Shown piece by piece: positions 35,048-42,993 of a stretch of 51,661 nt of DNA. Below the pieces are notes generated by a model, which searched no databases, was not told the DNA's origin, and saw only the letters and a program-made list of their open reading frames with translations. Source of the DNA: Peptoniphilaceae bacterium (GTDB taxonomy: Bacteria > Bacillota > Clostridia > Tissierellales > Peptoniphilaceae); the NCBI GenBank assembly GCA_022779285.1, contig JALFST010000009.1, positions 1 to 51,661 of the forward strand, written 5' to 3'. The translations under genes and the position numbers were made by a program. Position 1 is the first letter of the stretch; each line of letters starts with the position of its first letter.

Positions 35048-36145
35048 ATGAAAAAACAGTTTTTCAAAACAATACTGAAGACAACGCTGGCATCCGTTTT
35101 TGTGACGCTGGCGTTTGCTGTTTTTGTCCTGAAAAACGCAATGCCCTTTTCCACGCGGGAGCAGGTGTTTTATCTGATTTTGGGAATGGCTGCGGTGCTG
35201 TCCGTTTTTGCGGCGCTTGTTTCGGGAGCGGTCTCATCCAAGCTATATTCCGACGGAATCCGGCCGTTACGGAGCATTGTTCATTATCTGCAGGCTCGAA
35301 TCACCGGAAAATTGGACGATACGGAAGGATCCATGCAAACGGAAAAAGAGCTGGCCCGATTGATCGATCAGGAGCCGGAACGAAAAGAATTTTTGGAGCA
35401 AATGCGCATGGTGCGTGAAAATGACACGCTTCGGAGGCAATTTTCCGCCAATGTGAGTCATGAGCTCAAGAGTCCGCTGACATCCATCAACGGATATGCG
35501 GAGATGATTGAAACGGGAATGGCAAGCCCGGAGGATGCACAGCGCTTTGCCGGGATTATTCATCGGGAGGGAGAGAGACTGCTGCAGATGATCAATGAAA
35601 TCATCCGTTTGTCTCAATTTGATAATGGCACGGTGGAGCAAAATGAGGAGCTCTTAAATGTAGATGAAATTGTACGGCAGCAGATACAGGCGCTGGGCCA
35701 ATATGCACATCAGCATCGGGTAGAGCTTCGGTATCATACCATGCGGGAAAGTCTGCCGGATACGGAAGAGGATTCGCAGCAGGAAGGTGATTTTTCCATG
35801 CTGGCCAATCAGCGTCTTGTGTCGGAAATGGTATCGAATCTTGTCAGCAATGCAATCAAATACTCAAAGCCGGAGGGGGGTATCGTCGAGATCATTCTCT
35901 GCGATGCCGGCACATCCTTTCTTCTTGAAGTAAAGGATGAAGGAGTGGGGATTCAGCCGGAGGATCAGGAACGCATCTTTGAGCGTTTCTATGTAGTGGA
36001 TCCGGGCCGTTCCCGTGTCGAGGGTTCTCGTACGGGCTTGGGACTTGCGCTTGTAAAGCATACGGTACAATATTATGGAGGATCCATTGACCTGAAGAGC
36101 ACCCCGGGAAAGGGATCCGTTTTTTTGATACATTTGCCGAAATAA
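35048..36145 (+). CDS. phoR: phosphate sensor histidine kinase PhoR
   Basis: The 365-aa kinase has two N-terminal membrane segments (~9-29, ~41-63) with almost no external loop. A HAMP-like/linker region follows, then the H-box SANVSHELKSPLTSI (H138), N-box MVSNLVSNAIKYSKP, and G-boxes VKDEGVGI and RTGLGLALVKH. The lack of a sensor loop and of a PAS domain is shorter than Bacillus PhoR; sensing through PhoU-Pst contact would fit. It closes the operon before a terminator. Confidence 0.93.
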   Translation: MKKQFFKTILKTTLASVFVTLAFAVFVLKNAMPFSTREQVFYLILGMAAVLSVFAALVSGAVSSKLYSDGIRPLRSIVHYLQARITGKLDDTEGSMQTEKELARLIDQEPERKEFLEQMRMVRENDTLRRQFSANVSHELKSPLTSINGYAEMIETGMASPEDAQRFAGIIHREGERLLQMINEIIRLSQFDNGTVEQNEELLNVDEIVRQQIQALGQYAHQHRVELRYHTMRESLPDTEEDSQQEGDFSMLANQRLVSEMVSNLVSNAIKYSKPEGGIVEIILCDAGTSFLLEVKDEGVGIQPEDQERIFERFYVVDPGRSRVEGSRTGLGLALVKHTVQYYGGSIDLKSTPGKGSVFLIHLPK

Positions 36146-36159
36146 GAAATTCAAAAAGG

Positions 36160-36198
36160 AAAAGGCCCTCCGGTTTCATTGGAACCGGAGGGCCTTTT
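36160..36198. terminator. bidirectional terminator between phoR and znuB
   Basis: AAAAGGCCCTCCGGTT pairs with AACCGGAGGGCCTTTT; T runs occur on both strands for the convergent operons. Confidence 0.92.
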
Positions 36199-36207
36199 GC
36201 GCCGAGA

Positions 36208-37056
36208 TTATGCTTTTTTCGTGGCTTTTCCGAGGATCCAGCAGAGGAAAAAACCGATAATATCGATGACCACAATCGTTGCACCGATGGGTGTTTCTGC
36301 AAGGATGGAAAGAAGAATTCCGAAGAGTGTGCAGAAGATGGAGAAAAATGCGGAGAATATGGTGACGCTTCGGAAGCTGTGGAAAAGTCTCATGGCGGAA
36401 AGCGCGGGAAAGACGACAAGAGCGGAGATCAACAGCGAGCCTACAAGATTCATCGCTATGACGATGATGATGGCGATGATGACGGCAATCATGAGATTCA
36501 TTAGCTGAACATGCGTTCCGGTAGCCTGCGCAAAGGCCTCGTCAAAGGTGACAGCGAATATACGGTGGTAGAACACAATAAACAAGGTCACCACGATGAG
36601 GGAGAGTACGGCGCTCAGTTTTACTTCCAGAGGAGTGAGCGTCAGGATGGAGGTGGAGCCGAAAAGAGTTGAGCAGACGTCTCCGGCAATATTCGGCCTC
36701 GTGGAGAAGGCATTGATCAGGAGATATCCGATGGCCAATGCTCCGACGGAAAACATGGCGATGGCGGCATCCCCCTTGATTTTTGTTTTTTGTCCTCCTC
36801 GCAGAAGCAGAATGGCACAGAGCATCGTTATCGGAAGCACCAGGAGCATCTGATCCGTAAGATCGACCACGGTGGCGACGGCAATGGCTCCAAAGGCCAC
36901 ATGGGACAGACCGTCGCTGATGAAGGAGAAGCGCTTGAGAACCAGTGTTACTCCGAACAATGAGGAGCAAAGTGCAATCAGGACGCCGACAACGAGAGCA
37001 TAGCGCACAAACGGATATTGGAAATAGTCCTGTAATTTGAGAAGCATATCATGCAT
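36208..37056 (-). CDS. znuB: zinc/manganese ABC transporter permease (ZnuB-like)
   Basis: Start is ATG 37056 (AGGAGG upstream), giving 282 aa; it overlaps the ATPase gene end by eight bases. Eight or nine membrane segments are expected. The ABC-3 family landmarks are FGVTLVLKRFSFISDGLSHVAFGAIAV, FDEAFAQATG and LVGSLLISALVVFPALSAM. The family moves Zn2+, Mn2+ or Fe2+; the adjacent Zur-type regulator favours zinc. It is the last gene of the operon. Confidence 0.93.
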   Translation of the reverse strand: MHDMLLKLQDYFQYPFVRYALVVGVLIALCSSLFGVTLVLKRFSFISDGLSHVAFGAIAVATVVDLTDQMLLVLPITMLCAILLLRGGQKTKIKGDAAIAMFSVGALAIGYLLINAFSTRPNIAGDVCSTLFGSTSILTLTPLEVKLSAVLSLIVVTLFIVFYHRIFAVTFDEAFAQATGTHVQLMNLMIAVIIAIIIVIAMNLVGSLLISALVVFPALSAMRLFHSFRSVTIFSAFFSIFCTLFGILLSILAETPIGATIVVIDIIGFFLCWILGKATKKA

Positions 37057-37786
37057 GATGAGCCTCCTCTTGAAACGGGTCGTGCGGCATGCAGTCCTCG
37101 TGATAGGCATGCTCAAGGCCATACCGCTCCAAGTATTCGTCCCTGGTTCCGAAGGTCACCGTATGTCCCACATGGATAATATGCGTGGCATAGCGCAACA
37201 CCGATTCCATGTCATGTGAAATCATCAAAATAGTCATCCCTTCCTGATTGAGCTTTTCAATCGTTGCGTACATTTCTGCGGTAACATGCGGATCCAGTCC
37301 GGAAACGGGCTCATCTAAGAGCAATACCTTTTCCGCAGCGCAAAGAGCTCGCGCCAGGAGCACACGCTGCTGCTGTCCGCCGGATAATTCCCGGTAGCAG
37401 CGATTGACGAGAGGGCGCAGCTGAAGACGATCGATGGTTTGTTCCGCAAATTGTTTTTGCCGGCGAGTGTAAAATGGCCGAAGCCCCATTTTCCCCTGAA
37501 ATCCGGACAGTACGATTTCGCGCACGGAGGCCGGAAAATCTCTTTGGATCGGCGTTTGCTGAGGCAGATATCCGATTTGGCGAGAGGAAAGACCGTCCCC
37601 GAATCGGATATCACCTCCGAGTGCAGGCTGAAGCCCCAGCAGTGTTCTCATCAGGGTTGTTTTTCCGGAGCCGTTTTCTCCGACAATAGCCACGTAATCG
37701 CCATCCTGAACGGTAAAGCTGATATCCTCCTGTACCGGATGCTTCTCATATCCGATTGTGAGGTGGTCGACAAAGATCAGTCCCAT
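37049..37786 (-). CDS. znuC: zinc ABC transporter ATPase (ZnuC-like)
   Basis: The 245-aa ATPase has Walker A GENGSGKTT, the signature [16 protein letters not shown], Walker B LLLDEPVSGLD and H-loop MISHDMESV, with the family-typical IGYLPQQTPIQRDFPASVREIV. The C-terminal tail carries several His/Glu residues (YHEDCMPHDPFQEEAHHA), which may bind metal. It lies 18 bases after znuA, with GAAAGGGAAAC upstream of its ATG, and is coupled to znuB by overlap. Confidence 0.94.
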   Translation of the reverse strand: MGLIFVDHLTIGYEKHPVQEDISFTVQDGDYVAIVGENGSGKTTLMRTLLGLQPALGGDIRFGDGLSSRQIGYLPQQTPIQRDFPASVREIVLSGFQGKMGLRPFYTRRQKQFAEQTIDRLQLRPLVNRCYRELSGGQQQRVLLARALCAAEKVLLLDEPVSGLDPHVTAEMYATIEKLNQEGMTILMISHDMESVLRYATHIIHVGHTVTFGTRDEYLERYGLEHAYHEDCMPHDPFQEEAHHA

Positions 37787-37804
37787 AGTTTCCCTTTCTG
37801 AAGC

Positions 37805-38881
37805 TTATTTCAATCCCTCTGCGAGCTGATTGAGATTTTCTTCCATTAATGAAAGATAGTGAATTCCCTGATCAATCTGCGCGGAGGTCACGGATTGCAT
37901 GGAATTTAATTGCAGCACTTTTTGATTTTTCGCCTTCGTATTTTCCACAACGGATTTTGCAATCCTGTGATCGGGGCCCTCAATCGTAAATACTGCGGGA
38001 AGCTGAAGTTCATCCACTTTATTTGCTAAGAAGATAATGGTTTGAAAGCTGGCTTCCGTTTCCGCAGAGCAGCCGACAAAGGCTGCGAAGTAATCCAAAT
38101 GATAATCCTCTACCAGGTAGCGGAAGGGGAATCGATCTCCGAAGACGACGGTGTTTTTGGGCAGGCTTTTCAATGTGCTTTCATATTTCTGATCCAATGC
38201 GGAGAGCTGTTGAATATATTCTTCCGCATTTTTTTTGTAATCGGCAGCATTTTTCGGATCGAGAGCGCTCAGCTGATCCGCAATGGACTGTACGGCGATT
38301 TTTGCATTGCGTAAAGAGAGCCATACGTGCTCATCAATTTCCGGAGAATCCTCGTGATCCTCATGCTCGTGATCATGGTCCTCGTGAGAGTGATCCGTAT
38401 CCTCATGCTCGTGATCTGTCTCCTCGTGATCATGGTCGTGATCGGCCTCCATGCCTTCCTTCAACTCCTCTTCTTTTAATCGATCAGAGAGCACATCCAT
38501 CATTCTGAGCGTTTTTCGCTGTGGATTTGCCGCATTTTTCAGGGCATCCTGAATCCATCCGTCGGACTCTCCGCCGACGTAGAGAAAGAGATCCGCATTG
38601 GAAATTTTCAACAGATCGTCAACGGTAGGCTGATAGCTGTGTAAATCGGTGCCCTTATCCGTCAAGAGCGTAAGCTCGACGGAATCCGCATGATTGCCGA
38701 CGACCTCGCGAACCCAGTCGTATTCCGGAAAAATAGTGGTAACGACTTGAATTTTTTTGGCAGTCTGATTCTTTTCGGCGCTTGCCATGGATTCAGAGCT
38801 TTGAGAAGCGGGAGTCCGGCTCATGCCGCATCCGGATAAGAGAAACAATGCAGAAAACAGTATGGTCAATATTTTTTTCAT
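37805..38881 (-). CDS. znuA: zinc ABC transporter binding lipoprotein (ZnuA/AdcA-like) with His-rich loop
   Basis: The 358-aa lipoprotein (MKKILTILFS, lipobox LSGC, Cys18) has the cluster A-I fold: VVTTIFPEYDWVREV, ligand H81 in DLHSYQP, a His/Asp/Glu-rich loop at ~147-178, and H185 in DEHVWLS. Where canonical ZnuA has the third His (SHDAFGYF-like), this protein reads FGDRFPFRYL, so Asp or another residue replaces it; a nearby His is in EDYHLDYF. The end has EGPDHRIAKSVVENT. It captures zinc outside the cell. It is 13 bases downstream of zur. Confidence 0.93.
   Translation of the reverse strand: MKKILTILFSALFLLSGCGMSRTPASQSSESMASAEKNQTAKKIQVVTTIFPEYDWVREVVGNHADSVELTLLTDKGTDLHSYQPTVDDLLKISNADLFLYVGGESDGWIQDALKNAANPQRKTLRMMDVLSDRLKEEELKEGMEADHDHDHEETDHEHEDTDHSHEDHDHEHEDHEDSPEIDEHVWLSLRNAKIAVQSIADQLSALDPKNAADYKKNAEEYIQQLSALDQKYESTLKSLPKNTVVFGDRFPFRYLVEDYHLDYFAAFVGCSAETEASFQTIIFLANKVDELQLPAVFTIEGPDHRIAKSVVENTKAKNQKVLQLNSMQSVTSAQIDQGIHYLSLMEENLNQLAEGLK
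38348..38443. repeat. degenerate repeat encoding the His-rich metal loop of ZnuA
   Basis: Imperfect repeats of CTCGTGATCATGGT-like units encode alternating His and Asp/Glu. It can be mistaken for a repeat array but is in frame and coding. Confidence 0.7.
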
Positions 38882-38894
38882 AGCTTACCTTTCT

Positions 38895-39386
38895 TTAATA
38901 TATCTTTCTTTGAATGTTTTGTTGCGGTTCCTGACGTGTCTTTTGCTGACGGCATTCCCGGCAAAGGCCGTAGAATACGGTTCGATGCGGATCGAGAGAA
39001 AATCCGTGCGCTTCCAGCAGATGATGATCCAGATTCTCGACCCCCTTGCAGTGCAGGTGCAATACTCTGCCGCAGGCTTCACAGATACCGTGAAAGCAAC
39101 GTTCTTCTGCAGGGTGCTGTGTTTCGGAAATGTAAGCGTAGCAGGCGCTTTTCGTTTCTTCAATGACATAACGAGTCAGCGTGCCGGCTTCGCAGAGCCG
39201 AGTCAGCAAACGGTAAATGGTAGAAGGGGAGATGGACTTTTCTTTTTTTTGAGAAAAAAATTCGCATAGTTCCTTTGCGGAAACATGTTTTCCGGGCCTT
39301 TGATGAAAGTATTCAAGAAGCTCTTGAATCTGTCTCGTCCGATAATGACGCGGAGATGTTTTTTTCTCTTCTTTTGTTGTAGTCAT
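38895..39386 (-). CDS. zur: Fur-family zinc uptake regulator (Zur-like)
   Basis: Start is ATG 39386 (AAGGAGG upstream), giving 163 aa. It has a winged helix with SPSTIYRLLTRLCEAGTL and a C-terminal dimer domain with two structural-zinc CxxC pairs (C102/C105 in ICEACG, C142/C145 in CREC) and HHLLEAHGF regulatory ligands. In Fur proteins the DNA recognition helix commonly reads TVYR; here it is TIYR. Placement as first gene of a zinc transporter operon argues for Zur and not Fur or PerR. It probably represses its own operon through the dyad at 39412-39433. Confidence 0.88.
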   Translation of the reverse strand: MTTTKEEKKTSPRHYRTRQIQELLEYFHQRPGKHVSAKELCEFFSQKKEKSISPSTIYRLLTRLCEAGTLTRYVIEETKSACYAYISETQHPAEERCFHGICEACGRVLHLHCKGVENLDHHLLEAHGFSLDPHRTVFYGLCRECRQQKTRQEPQQNIQRKIY

Positions 39387-39411
39387 GATCGCCTCCTTAA
39401 ATTTAGGAACG

Positions 39412-39433
39412 ATTCTCATTTTACATAGAGAAT
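39412..39433. promoter_or_regulatory. candidate Zur operator
   Basis: ATTCTC and GAGAAT form a dyad with a 10-base AT-rich spacer, 26 bases upstream of the zur ATG. Its half-site GATTCTCATT resembles Fur-family boxes. It lies between zur and the divergent permease gene and could control both. Confidence 0.45.
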
Positions 39434-39527
39434 GAAAAATGTCAAATTTTTCGGACAACGTTTCATCAAAAATTTACACATATGCGACAGCTGGGGTACA
39501 ATAAGAAATAAAAATTCGGAGGATTGA

Positions 39528-40850
39528 ATGAAAAAACAGCAAACCTATGGACTATTTACCATGATTATGCTCATGGTGGGAATTGTGATCGGGTCCGGCA
39601 TATATTTTAAGGCGGATGATATTTTCCGATATACCGACGGGAATATTCTTGTGGGTCTTTTCGTGCTTGCGCTGGGGGCGGTATGTATTATTTTCGGAAG
39701 CCTGACTCTCACCACGATCTCGAAACAGACCAAGGCATCCGGCGGCCTGATGGCATATTTTGATGCTTTTGTGAGCACCGAAATGGCAGCAGGCTTCGGA
39801 TGGTTTCAGTGCTTTGTCTATACTCCAAGCGTTGCCGTCGTTGTGAGCTGGGCGGCGGCAATCTACACATGGATTCTTGTCGGGGTGGAGGCTACTCTCC
39901 TGCAGCAAATTGCATTGGGCATGGGTTATTTTGTGATCTTCTTTGTCATCAATTTGCTGAGCCGGTCCTGGGGAGGATATATCCAGAACATTTCCACGGT
40001 GATTAAGATGATCCCGTTGGTTGTGATTGCATTTTACGGCATTTTCCTTGCGCCGCCCTTGAGCTGGCAGGCAGTCGGAGGGAGTACCTTTGTACGGGAA
40101 ATCGGAAAATGGAGCTGGCTGAGCGCCCTGGTTCCTCTGACCTTTGCCTACGATGGCTGGACCGTGGTGCTTCATGCTGCGCCGGAGGTGCGGAATTCCG
40201 AGAAAAATGTTACACGGGCATTGGCGCTCAGCCCCATTGTCATAATGCTTTCTTATGTGCTCTATGTTTTCGGAATCTCCAAAATTTTGGGATCCGAGGC
40301 GATCATAAAGCTGGGGGATAGTGCCATCAACGCCGCTGTTGCCAAGGCTTTTGGAACACGCGCCGCCAATCTGGTGATGGTTATCGTCGTGATTTCGGTG
40401 CTCGGCGTGCTGAATGCATTGACACTGAGCGGAATTCGTATGCCGCAGGCGCTTGCAGAAAAGGGAATGATTCCCGATCACGGGATTTCACACAAAAGTG
40501 AGAAGACGCAGCTCAGCGTGAAATCGGGTCTGATTTTTCTGGGATGTGTTTTTGTTTGGGCCATTCTTCATTATTTTGTGATGCGGTTCAATATTTTGAA
40601 TGGACGCGATATCAGTGAAATTTCCATTGTTTTTAATTTTCTGATCTATATTCTTCTTTACAAAGCCGTCTTTCAATACCGCAAAAAAAATCAATCGGGC
40701 GGTCTTTGGAGCCCCATTATGGCAATTTTGGGTTCAATCGTGATTCTCATAGGATCCATCCTTGCCAGTCCCGTTTATGTAGTCGTTTTTCTATGCTTCT
40801 GCACCCTGGTCGTGATGCTGGGCTATCAATATATGAAGAGAAAAATATAG
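39528..40850 (+). CDS. APC-family amino-acid permease
   Basis: The 440-aa protein has about twelve membrane segments. The first carries the APC substrate loop GIVIGSGIYFKADDI, and KQTKASGGLMAYFDAF follows; SWLSALVPLTFAYDGWTVVLHAAPEVRNSEKN is typical of the amino-acid/polyamine/organocation family in Firmicutes (YfnA/SteT-like). The substrate is not evident. GGAGGATTG precedes the ATG. It is divergent from zur and may share its regulatory region. Confidence 0.9.
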   Translation: MKKQQTYGLFTMIMLMVGIVIGSGIYFKADDIFRYTDGNILVGLFVLALGAVCIIFGSLTLTTISKQTKASGGLMAYFDAFVSTEMAAGFGWFQCFVYTPSVAVVVSWAAAIYTWILVGVEATLLQQIALGMGYFVIFFVINLLSRSWGGYIQNISTVIKMIPLVVIAFYGIFLAPPLSWQAVGGSTFVREIGKWSWLSALVPLTFAYDGWTVVLHAAPEVRNSEKNVTRALALSPIVIMLSYVLYVFGISKILGSEAIIKLGDSAINAAVAKAFGTRAANLVMVIVVISVLGVLNALTLSGIRMPQALAEKGMIPDHGISHKSEKTQLSVKSGLIFLGCVFVWAILHYFVMRFNILNGRDISEISIVFNFLIYILLYKAVFQYRKKNQSGGLWSPIMAILGSIVILIGSILASPVYVVVFLCFCTLVVMLGYQYMKRKI

Positions 40851-40893
40851 CTGTCAACATATGAAATTATGAAGAAAAACACAGCAGGATATG

Positions 40894-40938
40894 AAAGCGC
40901 CCCTTCTGCCGGACGATTGTCCGGCCGGAGGGGCCTTT
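40894..40938. terminator. bidirectional terminator
   Basis: GCCCCTTCTGCCGGAC pairs with GTCCGGCCGGAGGGGC around GATT, with T-rich ends. It abuts the stop of the Maf/zincin gene and follows the permease gene. Confidence 0.9.
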
Positions 40939-42004
40939 ATTCTGCGGCGTTTTCTTTTCCTCGAAATTGAGCAATCCATTCCTCATCCTCGATTTCCAAA
41001 TCGCGATTGCCCGCCATGTTTTCCATATGGTGCCGAAATTCATGGTAAATGGTTTCGCGCATTTTTTCTTGGAGAGCTTCTTTTGTGAGAAAACGAAATT
41101 GCTTGTGAAAGGAGCCATAGTATATTTCAATGTGACGCCCAAGCGCGTTCTTGACGTAGCGTCCCATTACGATGAGATCCTGATTTTTTGCCGCGGGATG
41201 ATATTCGATTTGCGGCTGAATCTGAACGAGGCCGTTGAGCCCTTCGAATACGGCGGAGGGCATGTCCTCCAATATTCTCTCAACCATTTGAGAAAACTCA
41301 TCCAGGGATGGAAAATCGGGGGGATGCAGGGCTTTCTCTAAAGGCGCAATGCGCCTTGCGAGCTCGGAAACGGGGAGGCCGATAATGGTATAAATGTCCC
41401 CGCGGATAGAGGAGATAAAGCGGGGATCAAGCTCCTGAATTCCATAAGCGCCGGCCTTGTCCATCGGAGAGGAGGAATGAAGATAGTCCCGGATTGCACC
41501 CTCCAATTCCGGATAGTAGGGGGTAAAGGTGACCTCCGCAGTGGAATAAAAGATCTCATAATTTTCTTCCATACGCAGGCAAACCGAAGTCACAACCCGG
41601 TGAGTGTTTCCGAAATAGGAACGAAGCATCCGTTCGGCATCGGCCTCATCCACAGGCTTGTTGTATCTTTCTTCATTGCACAGCACCATGGTATCTGCCG
41701 CGAGATAGAGCACGTGCGGAAGAGCGGTAAAATCGGGATCCGGGCACAGCCCCTTCTCATCCATGCGAAGGCCTGCTTTTCCTGCAGCGATTCCGCAACA
41801 GATTTTCGCACTTTTTTCCAGGAAGGGGAGAGAGGCATAGAGGGAAGCAAAGTGTTCCTCGATGGATCGCTCTTCCACGGGAAAGGTGTCCACAATGGGA
41901 TTCAGAAAGTGTGCAAGCTCACGCCGCCTGGGAGATCCGCTCAGCAGCGTCACCTGTGTAAACGGAGAGAGCTCTCCTTTTTTTTCATATTCATAAACTG
42001 CCAT
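40937..42004 (-). CDS. Maf-family nucleotide pyrophosphatase fused to a zincin-like metallopeptidase domain
   Basis: The 355-aa protein has two unrelated domains. Residues ~14-220 are Maf (house-cleaning NTP pyrophosphatase/septum factor): LSGSPRRREL, LAADTMVLCNEERYNKPVDE, FGNTHRVVTSV, and MDKAGAYGIQELDPRFISSIRGD. The domain is larger than usual because of an insert at ~45-95. Residues ~230-350 match the small zincin family (Pfam PF06262): DEFSQMVERILEDMPSAV, then MRETIYHEFRHHMENMAG with H321-E322-x-x-H325-H326 as zinc site. Linking nucleotide clean-up to a putative protease is unusual; no frameshift is involved, since the frame is continuous. AAAGGATATT precedes the ATG. Confidence 0.88.
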   Translation of the reverse strand: MAVYEYEKKGELSPFTQVTLLSGSPRRRELAHFLNPIVDTFPVEERSIEEHFASLYASLPFLEKSAKICCGIAAGKAGLRMDEKGLCPDPDFTALPHVLYLAADTMVLCNEERYNKPVDEADAERMLRSYFGNTHRVVTSVCLRMEENYEIFYSTAEVTFTPYYPELEGAIRDYLHSSSPMDKAGAYGIQELDPRFISSIRGDIYTIIGLPVSELARRIAPLEKALHPPDFPSLDEFSQMVERILEDMPSAVFEGLNGLVQIQPQIEYHPAAKNQDLIVMGRYVKNALGRHIEIYYGSFHKQFRFLTKEALQEKMRETIYHEFRHHMENMAGNRDLEIEDEEWIAQFRGKENAAE

Positions 42005-42118
42005 GGAATATCCTTTCTATTCCAGAATATTATAAATGATTCCACGCAAAACACATGGATTTTTGTTTGTGTGACGGGAAGGAGTGGGTATGAATGAAAA
42101 AAAGAAAGGGAGGTGCTT

Positions 42119-42694
42119 ATGGCGGAGGTATTCGTATTTTTGACGGACGGAACGGAGGAGTGTGAGGCTTTGCTGATGGTGGATCTGCTTCGAAGAGCGG
42201 AGATATCCGTTGCTACGGTTGCGGTGGGAGCTGAGCAATGGCAATCGGAAGATCATCGTACGATTGTCAGCCTGCACAACGTCCCGATCGTTTGCGACAT
42301 GGAAATCGGAGAAATACATGATGGTACCGGAAAAGTCTTCTTTATACCGGGAGGAACTCGGGGCGTGGAAAATTTTAAGGCGAATGCCGTTCTCACGGAA
42401 ATCCTGAGAAACCATCAAGAACAAGGCCTGGATTTTGTCAGCGTTTGTGCGGGACCGACCGTTCTTGCCAAGGCGGGTATTTTAGAGGGTAAAAAATCGA
42501 CGGTATACCCCGGAATGGAAAAAGAGCTTGCAGGAGCCATTCCCGTAGATGAGTCGGTTGTGACAGATGAGCATGTGCTGACAGGACGTGCGCTGGGCGC
42601 TTCCATAAAGCTTGGCCGAGCGCTGATTGAAAAGCTCAGAGGAAAGGCTACAGCCGATCGTGTCATGCAGCAGATTTGCTATGAGGAGGATTGA
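42119..42694 (+). CDS. DJ-1/PfpI-family protein (ThiJ-like)
   Basis: Start is ATG 42119 (AAAGGGAGG upstream), 191 aa. It has the DJ-1 elements VFVFLTDGTEECEALLMVDLL with the conserved Glu, KVFFIPGGTRGVENF, and the nucleophile elbow SVCAGPTVLAKAGIL with the reactive Cys; VLTGRALGASIKLGRALIEKL closes the fold. Members act as deglycases, chaperones or redox sensors; clostridial ones are poorly defined. It is divergent from the Maf/zincin gene. Confidence 0.93.
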   Translation: MAEVFVFLTDGTEECEALLMVDLLRRAEISVATVAVGAEQWQSEDHRTIVSLHNVPIVCDMEIGEIHDGTGKVFFIPGGTRGVENFKANAVLTEILRNHQEQGLDFVSVCAGPTVLAKAGILEGKKSTVYPGMEKELAGAIPVDESVVTDEHVLTGRALGASIKLGRALIEKLRGKATADRVMQQICYEED

Positions 42695-42737
42695 ACAATC
42701 CTTCGAAGCCCAAGATGAGCGATACGCTCGATCGAAG

Positions 42738-42775
42738 CTGTCCCCTTTTCCGGTTTACCGGGAAAGGGGGACAGT
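42738..42775 (+). terminator. terminator after the DJ-1-like gene
   Basis: CTGTCCCC pairs with GGGGGACAG, and the inner TTTCC/GGGAAA and GG/CC pairs extend the stem. The following T stretch is short. Confidence 0.7.
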
Positions 42776-42838
42776 TCATTTCTCCATAGGCTTTTTTTAT
42801 GCTATACTAACTATGAATAAACGAAAGGAGGAGCTGTG

Positions 42839-42922
42839 GTGAAAACCGGGATATGTACTGGTGATTCGACAATAGATCGATGTACACAGAAACAGAAAAC
42901 GGTTTTCTGCGATGAGCAATAG
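42839..42922 (+). CDS. 27-aa leader peptide upstream of mgtE
   Basis: It starts at GTG 42839 (or GTG 42836 out of frame), 5-8 bases after AAAGGAGGAG, and begins KTGICTGDSTIDRC. The peptide has three Cys, is polar and has no membrane segment. Its span contains both sequences that can pair with GGTTTTC, so ribosome position could decide leader folding. It is short, so coding status is uncertain. Confidence 0.4.
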   Translation: MKTGICTGDSTIDRCTQKQKTVFCDEQ

Positions 42923-42957
42923 ACCGGGTTCCTTTTCGTGTGCATATTTATTGTTTG

Positions 42958-42993
42958 GATCTCCTTCCCATTGAATACAGGAGGTCTTTTTTT
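42958..42993 (+). terminator. attenuator terminator overlapping the mgtE ribosome-binding site
   Basis: GATCTCCT (42958-42965) pairs with AGGAGGTC (42979-42986), followed by seven T that run up to the ATG. The right arm is the mgtE Shine-Dalgarno sequence, so the hairpin can stop transcription and also block translation. Confidence 0.75.

Larger units (their letters stand above)
42803..42993 (+). promoter_or_regulatory. mgtE leader: -10 element, upstream ORF and attenuator
   Basis: TATACT (42803) begins the leader. A strong AAAGGAGGAG (42824) precedes a short ORF (42839-42922). GGTTTTC (42901-42907) can pair with GAAAACC (42841-42847) inside that ORF or with the adjacent CAGAAAAC, giving mutually exclusive hairpins. 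The leader ends in a terminator (42958-42993). No M-box core (GGTGAGGCTCC-like) is present, so this is not the usual Mg2+ riboswitch. Confidence 0.55.

Noticed and set aside
38348..38443. Short-repeat array resembling CRISPR
   Set aside because: The repeats are irregular, without spacers, and encode the His-rich loop of ZnuA in frame.
39552..40481. A 309-codon open frame on the minus strand across the APC permease gene
   Set aside because: It is antisense to a clear permease, rich in His/Asn/Gln of shadow composition, and has no family resemblance.
42815..42993. M-box (ykoK) Mg2+ riboswitch before mgtE
   Set aside because: The conserved M-box core (GGTGAGGCTCC-like and the GCTACTGCC region) is not found; a different leader with an upstream ORF and attenuator is reported instead.
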